From a virus, in IMG/VR virus record IMGVR_UViG_3300042691_053970, positions 1 through 20,796 of that record: a stretch of DNA of 20,796 bases. One strand, 5' to 3'. This document shows positions 16,133 through 20,796 of the stretch, piece after piece (position 1 is the stretch's first letter; each line of letters starts with the position of its first letter). The notes under the pieces were generated by a model. That model was not told the origin of the DNA. It saw only the letters and a program-made list of their open reading frames with translations, and ran no database searches. The position numbers were made by a program, and so were the translations under genes.

Positions 16133-16421
16133 TTACGTCGCCTTCATCCTGTGAATTTGTTAATGTGTTCGCGACGTAAAGAATCGCGTCTCTGGACTTT
16201 CTGATATCTTCAACGGCCCGTTTGATCTCTGGGGAGTCAAAGAAAAGAGGTATCTGAAGAATTTTTGACATTGACTCATACCGCTTGTCAAGGAGGTCAA
16301 GTGAGTCCTCAAGTGCATCTTCAATCTTAATTATGACTCTTCCAAACTTGTAATTATAGTAGCATGAAACCGCTAATACAATCGTTTCAAGTAACAGCAA
16401 TGATGTAAGAATTACATTCAT
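16104..16421 (-). CDS. Small membrane-anchored protein with acidic C-terminus (105 aa)
   Basis: The N-terminus (about residues 3-24: VILTSLLLLETIVLAVSCYYNY) is a single hydrophobic segment, either membrane anchor or uncleaved signal. It is followed by a helical charged region (IKIEDALEDSLDLLDKRYES), then RAVEDIRKSRDAILYVANTL and an acidic/Asn end (EGDVNAEGNEEGN). Small proteins of this build, N-terminal TM plus helical tail, are common beside late genes in T4-like marine phages and generally lack known function. ATG at 16421 shares one base with the glycosyltransferase TGA (TGATG). The last 29 nt overlap the sigma gene. A role at the inner membrane in lysis timing or assembly is possible but unsupported by a motif. 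Confidence 0.75.
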   Translation of the reverse strand: MNVILTSLLLLETIVLAVSCYYNYKFGRVIIKIEDALEDSLDLLDKRYESMSKILQIPLFFDSPEIKRAVEDIRKSRDAILYVANTLTNSQDEGDVNAEGNEEGN

Positions 16422-17581
16422 CAAAATAAGTGCCCAAGTGTTTTCTCATAAATCATTGTGACGCTTTCAGGTGAGTACTGTTCCCGAATTGTCTTTCCAA
16501 GCTCAGCTGCCCATTGCCTTGGAATATCACTTGATGATTTAAATTTTCTGACTTTCTTCTTAAAGTCTTCCTCAGAGACTTCGGCCCACTTTGTGCCCTT
16601 AATCCAGATATTACCATCGACACGAGTCTCGTGAATCTCAGTCATCTGATAATCCAGCTTAAGATACTTTCCCTTTCCAAGGAAATCAGTGTGACCTGAG
16701 AATCCAGTCGCAATAACAGGCAGATCACATGCGGCCGCCTCTAGGAGTGGAAGGCCATAGCCCTCACCACGTGTTGCGGATACAATCGCCTTAATTCCTG
16801 GATTTCTATAAAGTGAAACGAGCTCATCCTCTTCCACCATCCCATTTAAGAGGTGAATGCGAGGATATGGACCCTTTCTGACCTCTGATATCACTTTTTT
16901 GAATATATCTGTCACCTGAGGCCAATCAAACTTGGTACCTCTTCCTGCATTTGCCTTTATTACAATTCCAACATCTGGATCATTGGCGAACTCCTCACAT
17001 AGCCACTTGACTGTGAAGAATATGTTCTTTCTATCATTATATGGGTTATTTCCAGTGATAGTTCCAACTATTAAAAAGTTGAACGCAGTCTCAAGGTTGA
17101 TTCCAATGTCACGACAATTTTCGCTAAGGATCTGTCCCATAAAACTTTCAGGAATAACATGAATTGGAACATTCACCTTTCCTGTATTCTCAATTGTTTG
17201 CTTAACGAAACTTGATGGCACCACTATCTCAGACATTTTATTGCAGCAATCAATCCAAAGAGGATTGCACTTATCTGACTCAACCAGTGCTGTGATACCA
17301 ATATTCTTATGCGCAAGATTTGGATCCCACTCATTTGGAAGCTGAATCTGGAACGATACATCAAACTTTCCAGTTATATTCCCTGTCCTTCTCATGATCT
17401 CACCAATCATGCCATTATCAAGTTCAGGATTCACTTTCCAGGATGTGCTTCCCCAGGGAAGTACTTGAACTTGAATTTCACAGTCTGGATGCGTTTTAAG
17501 CACCCAATCAAAGACCTGGCGGGCATGATTTCCATAACCTGAGTTACTCAGGAGTGGTCCCCTGACAAGGATCTTTTTCAT
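16421..17581 (-). CDS. GT-B glycosyltransferase, GT4-like (386 aa)
   Basis: Two Rossmann-like halves are suggested: an N-terminal ILVRGPLLSNSGYGNHAR (4-21), with the Gly-rich acceptor loop typical of GT-B enzymes, and a C-terminal SATRGEGYGLPLLEAAACDLP (268-288), carrying the donor-binding E-G-Y-G...E (E273, E281) signature of GT4 retaining transferases. It should transfer a sugar from a nucleotide donor; donor and acceptor cannot be read from sequence. The ATG at 17581 is chosen over one 18 nt further upstream: it forms an ATGA overlap with the preceding stop and has a GGTGA site 4 nt before it. The gene is tandem with another GT4-like enzyme but shares little sequence with it, so the two probably act in succession. 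Downstream it runs into the small membrane-protein gene. Confidence 0.88.
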   Translation of the reverse strand: MKKILVRGPLLSNSGYGNHARQVFDWVLKTHPDCEIQVQVLPWGSTSWKVNPELDNGMIGEIMRRTGNITGKFDVSFQIQLPNEWDPNLAHKNIGITALVESDKCNPLWIDCCNKMSEIVVPSSFVKQTIENTGKVNVPIHVIPESFMGQILSENCRDIGINLETAFNFLIVGTITGNNPYNDRKNIFFTVKWLCEEFANDPDVGIVIKANAGRGTKFDWPQVTDIFKKVISEVRKGPYPRIHLLNGMVEEDELVSLYRNPGIKAIVSATRGEGYGLPLLEAAACDLPVIATGFSGHTDFLGKGKYLKLDYQMTEIHETRVDGNIWIKGTKWAEVSEEDFKKKVRKFKSSSDIPRQWAAELGKTIREQYSPESVTMIYEKTLGHLF

Positions 17582-18819
17582 AAGGTCACCATCTCCCATG
17601 ACTTCCTTCTGCTCTTCCAGTTTTGAATTGTCTCATTAAGCGTATCATGCCACATATCAATTGTCTTGTCATAGTTGAACTCTGACTCAACATAATTTTT
17701 GGCCTTCTCACCAAGGGACTTTCTATCTTCAGGTGACATGTCATACATTTTAAAGATTGCATCAGCAATATTCTCATTCTTGACATAATCTTCATAGATG
17801 AATGGAACAACCTGCGATCCAACGCATGACCTAAAGTCTATATCAAGCGCAATTCCATTCTCAGACCCGTCACGATGATCGACCACTTGACGAGTAAGAC
17901 CACCTGTCTTTGCGGCAATCACAGGCTTTCCACACTGCATTGCCTCAAGTGTTGCAAGGCCAAAACCCTCAGCGTATGATACGTTGATGCAACTGTCAGA
18001 TATGTTATAGAGAACATTCATCTTATCAAAGTCAATTCTATCTGTGGAGAATATCACACTATCCTGAACTCCGAAGCACTTACTAACCTCGTGAAGGTTT
18101 GGTCCCTCATCATCCAAAGGATTGGTGTGCATTAGAAGAGTTGCATTGCTCTTTCCCATAGCCTTGATCTTTTTCATAAACATGGACCAAGACTCAATGA
18201 CATCAGATGAGCGCTTTCTGCGCGCATTTCGATTGACCCAAAATAGTACAAAGTCATCTTTCCTGTTTGATCCCAGGATTTCAACTTTCTTTGCCTGCCT
18301 GACAGATTCTGGCAGAGGATAAAACACATGCTGTGGAATTGCATGTGGAACAAAGTTTACCTTATTTGGAAAATCTTCCTTGCAGATCTCATAGGTTAAG
18401 TAAGAGTGACAGTTAATCAGGTCAGTTGAGTCATAAAACTGTCGATTAAAGACTGGCTTTGGCCAGTTGTCCCAAACATGCCACCAAGCAATAGGACAAA
18501 CCTGGTGGATCTCATCCTCCATCTCAAAAAGCCAGAAGAAAAATCTTGGATCAGTAAAGATTAGAATTAAATCTGGCTTTTCAGTGGCAAGGGTGACACG
18601 AAGCATGTCTTTAGTGCCAAATCCATCAACAGGCTTAATGATAAAGTCTTCATTAACTGCAATGGTCCTATAATCGGAGTGCTTAATCGCAGCTCCAAAC
18701 TGTCTGAATGTCCACTCGCCCTTTTTAAGGAGACCCTCTATGAGGTGGCGCGTCTGTGTACCAACACCTGATGTTGATAAAGCATGATCAGATAGGACAA
18801 GTACTTTCTTTTTCTGCAT
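17578..18819 (-). CDS. GT-B glycosyltransferase, GT4-like (413 aa)
   Basis: N-terminal VLVLSDHALSTSGVGTQTRH (6-25) is the Gly-rich GT-B acceptor-side loop. C-terminal SYAEGFGLATLEAMQCGKPV (281-300) holds the E284/E292 donor-site pair, followed by AAKTGGLTRQVVD. FWVNRNARRKR (193-203) lies where GT4 enzymes contact the donor phosphates. Together these support an active retaining glycosyltransferase using an NDP-sugar; specificity is unknown. The aromatic-rich FFFWLFEM and AWWHVWDNWP segments (~93-120) are unusual and may line an acceptor pocket. It ends in a 4-nt ATGA overlap with the second GT4-like gene. A 73-nt gap with a weak promoter-like sequence lies upstream. GDP-sugar genes two and three genes upstream are candidates to supply the donor. 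Confidence 0.88.
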   Translation of the reverse strand: MQKKKVLVLSDHALSTSGVGTQTRHLIEGLLKKGEWTFRQFGAAIKHSDYRTIAVNEDFIIKPVDGFGTKDMLRVTLATEKPDLILIFTDPRFFFWLFEMEDEIHQVCPIAWWHVWDNWPKPVFNRQFYDSTDLINCHSYLTYEICKEDFPNKVNFVPHAIPQHVFYPLPESVRQAKKVEILGSNRKDDFVLFWVNRNARRKRSSDVIESWSMFMKKIKAMGKSNATLLMHTNPLDDEGPNLHEVSKCFGVQDSVIFSTDRIDFDKMNVLYNISDSCINVSYAEGFGLATLEAMQCGKPVIAAKTGGLTRQVVDHRDGSENGIALDIDFRSCVGSQVVPFIYEDYVKNENIADAIFKMYDMSPEDRKSLGEKAKNYVESEFNYDKTIDMWHDTLNETIQNWKSRRKSWEMVTL

Positions 18820-18892
18820 TCACTGGATTCCGGTTCATAGAAATATTAGAACAGAATAAAACTCAGTAAATATATCGCTCAAGATCAAACCA
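18820..18892 (-). promoter_or_regulatory. Intergenic gap with weak promoter-like elements before the glycosyltransferase pair
   Basis: This is the largest gap between genes in the window. On the minus strand TTTACT (18865-18870) and TAATAT (18843-18848) are separated by 16 nt and end 23 nt before the ATG, a loose sigma-70-type arrangement. TATATTTA (18867-18874) matches the T4 late consensus TATAAATA at 6 of 8 positions. AT-rich DNA produces such matches by chance, so only a possible promoter is claimed. No terminator hairpin is visible. Confidence 0.25.
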
Positions 18893-19687
18893 CTAAGTGC
18901 AGTGTTCTGTGTCGCGATATGGGCAATAAAGACAAGACTGGCGATTCTTGATTCTGACTCCCTTTCTCATACCTGCAATTGTGTTAGACACAAGCTTGTT
19001 GGCTTTCTGCATTGCAACTGGTCCAACTGAGACCGTGAAGAGCTCAACACGCTTTCCAGCCTTTGCGCCCTTTTTAAGAAGCACATAGCCACACTTAACA
19101 TAACGTGCGCCATCAAAGAGCACCTTGTGCTTACTTGTCAAGTAAGACTTATAAAGAGCTACCTGTGCTAAAGTGAGGGGATTCTGTTTCTTCTCTGCAT
19201 TCCAGCCACCAGCTCCTGCAGTCTTCCAGTCAAGAATCCAGAGATCATAACCACCTTTTTCACGTGGAACTTTAATAATGCAGTCCACAAATCCCTTGAA
19301 GTAAGCGTCACGATCTTCAATTGACTCATACAGGGCTTCCTCGGCAGAGACAGTTGTCCATCCTGGGAAGTTTTGATCAAGCCAATCCGGAACTTCATCA
19401 AGCGCATCTTTTGCCCATGTGGCCCACTTCTCAACATCAGGAAATCCCTTAGAATCCCATGCAGAGACAATGTCCATTAGACACTGCTCGATATTCATGG
19501 TTCTCGTCTTTAGATACCCCTCGCAAGCTGCGTGAACCGCAGTTCCAAAGTCAAGATGCTCGCTTGGTTTGTCGAGATTGATCTTCTTAATCTGTTGCAG
19601 GTAATGACGATGGGGGCACTCATTCCATGTTCGGACTTCGGAGTACGACACATGCGCCTTTCCAGTTGGAAGAAGATTATTGGACAA
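18893..19687 (-). CDS. RecB/Cas4-type PD-(D/E)XK nuclease with probable 4Fe-4S cluster (264 aa)
   Basis: The conserved PDDEXK_1 core is visible: H52 and E56 in FGTAVHAACEGYL, D135 in KGFVDCII, D153-x-K155 in WILDWKTA, and Q175...Y179 in LAQVALYKSYL. Four cysteines (C24 in WNECPHRHYL, then C252, C255 and C263 near the C-terminus) match the split Cys arrangement that holds an Fe-S cluster in Cas4, AddB and related nucleases. All catalytic positions look intact. Such proteins are DNA exonucleases used in end processing or recombination, and phage copies are common. The start is TTG at 19687, since an AAGGGG site lies 5 nt upstream and no in-frame ATG exists before the upstream stop. No cas genes or repeats are near, so a CRISPR adaptation role is not suggested. 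It sits oddly between sugar genes. Confidence 0.88.
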   Translation of the reverse strand: MSNNLLPTGKAHVSYSEVRTWNECPHRHYLQQIKKINLDKPSEHLDFGTAVHAACEGYLKTRTMNIEQCLMDIVSAWDSKGFPDVEKWATWAKDALDEVPDWLDQNFPGWTTVSAEEALYESIEDRDAYFKGFVDCIIKVPREKGGYDLWILDWKTAGAGGWNAEKKQNPLTLAQVALYKSYLTSKHKVLFDGARYVKCGYVLLKKGAKAGKRVELFTVSVGPVAMQKANKLVSNTIAGMRKGVRIKNRQSCLYCPYRDTEHCT

Positions 19688-19692
19688 TTTTT

Positions 19693-19698
19693 CCCCTT
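19693..19698 (-). promoter_or_regulatory. Ribosome-binding site supporting the TTG start of the nuclease gene
   Basis: AAGGGG lies 5 nt before TTG 19687. The frame meets a stop upstream without any ATG or GTG, so TTG is the only credible start giving the whole PDDEXK domain. Confidence 0.65.
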
Positions 19699-19723
19699 TA
19701 TAGGATATTATCCAATGTAAAGA

Positions 19724-20698
19724 CTATCTTTTTAAGCCTGAGATGCTTGAAAGATCTGCCTCATACATAAGTCTAGCAAGATCCGCAAATGTAGTCTTGG
19801 GAACCCAGCCGAGCTTTTGCCTTGCTTTCGAATAGTCGCCTTCCAACCATGGGACCTCATGAGGGCGTTTCAGTCTTTCATCAATGATAAGATGCTTGTC
19901 AACATTGAGACCTGCAATATCAAAGACCTCATACAGGAATTCACGGACAGTGTGGGTTTCACCCGTAGCAATCACGTAATCATCGGGCCGATCCTGCTGG
20001 AGCATAAGCCACATCGCCTCGACGTAGTCCTTCGCATACCCCCAATCGCGGAGGGCATCGAGATTACCAAGAGCTATCTTATCTTGAAGTCCAAGCTTGA
20101 TTCTAGCCGCAGCTATTGTGATCTTACGGGTAACGAATGTCTCGCCGCGGCGAGGGCTCTCATGGTTAAAGAGGATACCTGATGAGGCATGGATACCATA
20201 ACCCTCACGGTAATTACGAGTGAGACCGTGGGCAAAGACCTTGGCGCATGCATAAGGAGAGGCCGGCATGAGCCTGGTTGTCTCACTCTGAGGATGCTCT
20301 GGATTGTCACCATACATCTCAGACGATGACGCCTGGTAAAATCGACAGTCAGGCTGCATTGTCCTAATGCACTCAAGTAGACGAAGAGGACCCATTGCAA
20401 CAGCATCTACAGTCTCTTCCGGAACATCGAAAGACACTCTAACATGAGATTGCGCTGCTAGGTTGTAGACCTCATCAAAATGATTGTCCTTGAACAGGCG
20501 ATAAAAAGCACCTGCATCATTCATTGAACCATAGACAAGCTGAAAGTTTGGATGCGATAGAAGTCCATCTATTCTGTCTGTGGCTAGAAGAGATGTCCTT
20601 CGTTTCATTCCCACTACCTTGTATCCCTTCTCAAGCAGAAGTTCAGCAAGGTATGAACCGTCTTGTCCTGTAATTCCCGTAACTAAAGCAGTTTTCAT
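19724..20698 (-). CDS. gmd: GDP-mannose 4,6-dehydratase (324 aa)
   Basis: Short-chain dehydrogenase/epimerase fold with all key elements: NAD(P)-binding GITGQDG (8-14), an RRTS segment (33-36), NLAAQSHV (79-86), the catalytic SSSEM (124-128), and Y149...K153 in [13 protein letters not shown] (183-184) and [20 protein letters not shown] (211-230) are typical of GDP-mannose dehydratases. It converts GDP-mannose to GDP-4-keto-6-deoxy-mannose, precursor of GDP-fucose, GDP-rhamnose, GDP-colitose or GDP-perosamine. Length is slightly short of E. coli Gmd (373 aa) but complete. The gene begins 2 nt after the stop of the partial upstream gene, which looks like a partner epimerase. The ribosome-binding site is weak, so expression may depend on coupling to that gene. 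Phage-borne gmd is well known, and the acceptor of the final sugar is not identified. Confidence 0.93.
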   Translation of the reverse strand: MKTALVTGITGQDGSYLAELLLEKGYKVVGMKRRTSLLATDRIDGLLSHPNFQLVYGSMNDAGAFYRLFKDNHFDEVYNLAAQSHVRVSFDVPEETVDAVAMGPLRLLECIRTMQPDCRFYQASSSEMYGDNPEHPQSETTRLMPASPYACAKVFAHGLTRNYREGYGIHASSGILFNHESPRRGETFVTRKITIAAARIKLGLQDKIALGNLDALRDWGYAKDYVEAMWLMLQQDRPDDYVIATGETHTVREFLYEVFDIAGLNVDKHLIIDERLKRPHEVPWLEGDYSKARQKLGWVPKTTFADLARLMYEADLSSISGLKR

Positions 20699-20700
20699 TC

Positions 20701-20796
20701 TTAAATTTTAACACCTCTGACATCAGGGTATCTATCAATGAATGAATTTATTGTCTTACGCAGGCCTTCATGGAGCGATGTGTACTCTCCGTTCCA
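20701..20796 (-). CDS. C-terminus of a probable sugar-nucleotide epimerase/reductase (5' part outside window)
   Basis: Thirty-one codons remain before TAA at 20701-20703, reading [20 protein letters not shown] and a further 11 residues. The W...Y(T)SL-EGL-KTI-FI pattern is the usual C-terminal helix of NAD-dependent epimerases/dehydratases, including GDP-fucose synthase-type enzymes. With gmd 2 nt downstream, an enzyme finishing a GDP-6-deoxyhexose pathway (for example a GDP-L-fucose synthase) is a reasonable guess, but the fragment is too short to tell which. Confidence 0.6.
   Translation of the reverse strand, partial: WNGEYTSLHEGLRKTINSFIDRYPDVRGVKI

Noticed and set aside
17582-17599. Longer second glycosyltransferase starting at ATG 17599
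   Set aside because: ATG 17581 gives the usual GT-B N-terminus (KKILVRG), an ATGA overlap with the previous stop and a GGTGA site; the extra six residues look like upstream-gene sequence in another frame.
18893-19687. CRISPR-Cas adaptation (Cas4) system
   Set aside because: Only a Cas4-like nuclease domain is present. There is no cas1/cas2, no repeat-spacer array and no leader, and stand-alone phage PD-(D/E)XK nucleases of this type are common.
19694-19710. Short palindrome GGATATTATCC upstream of the nuclease gene as an operator or promoter
   Set aside because: A single 11-nt AT-rich palindrome without a second copy or a spaced -35 element is not enough; it lies in a 36-nt gap between co-directional genes.
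1251-20182. Plus-strand open frames of 60-121 codons scattered across the window
   Set aside because: All lie antisense to well-supported genes, have no recognisable motifs and no consistent ribosome-binding sites, and are expected as shadows of dense minus-strand coding.

Overview
The window looks like part of a large contractile-tailed (myovirus-type, T4-superfamily-like) dsDNA phage genome, or a metagenomic contig from one. The reasons are a run of baseplate genes (gp5-like hub/spike, gp25-like and gp6/baseplate-J-like wedge proteins), very large virion proteins with LamG/concanavalin-like domains, a tail-fibre gene built from tandem repeats, and a small late-type sigma factor. No host gene, rRNA, tRNA, integrase or CRISPR array is visible. 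GC is moderate (roughly 40% by eye). A marine host is plausible because similar gene sets occur in marine T4-like phages, but the host cannot be fixed from this sequence.

Every convincing gene is on the minus strand, so the functional order runs from the right end to the left. (1) About 20.8-19.7 kb: the 3' end of a probable sugar-nucleotide epimerase/reductase, then a GDP-mannose 4,6-dehydratase. (2) 19.7-18.9 kb: a RecB/Cas4-type PD-(D/E)XK nuclease with a four-cysteine Fe-S signature and a TTG start. (3) 18.8-16.4 kb: two GT-B (GT4-like) glycosyltransferases joined by a 4-nt ATGA overlap. (4) 16.4-15.0 kb: a small membrane-anchored protein, a late-sigma-like factor overlapping it by 29 nt, and an unidentified 120-aa helical protein. 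(5) 15.0-11.0 kb: gp5-like spike, a 98-aa protein with a Gly/Thr tail, gp25-like and gp6-like wedge proteins. (6) 11.0-1.5 kb: four large or medium tail/baseplate-periphery proteins (DNRLRE-like, double-LamG, unknown 283-aa, LamG 1280-aa). (7) 1.4 kb to the left edge: a tail-fibre/adhesin gene with a collagen-like stretch and exact 65-aa tandem repeats, cut by the window edge.

Genes are packed with gaps of 0-53 nt or overlaps of 1-29 nt. The one slightly larger gap (73 nt) is before the first glycosyltransferase and holds only a weak promoter-like sequence. No stretch above 300 bases lacks a gene, and no rho-independent terminator was seen.

Taken together, the left two thirds would build the baseplate and glycan-binding tail periphery. 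The sigma factor could drive this late region. The right end would make GDP-6-deoxy-sugars and transfer them to an acceptor, possibly virion proteins or host surface glycan. The placement of sugar genes, sigma factor and adhesins on one compact strand is the most interesting feature. The individual families are known, and I see no clearly new defence or mobile system.
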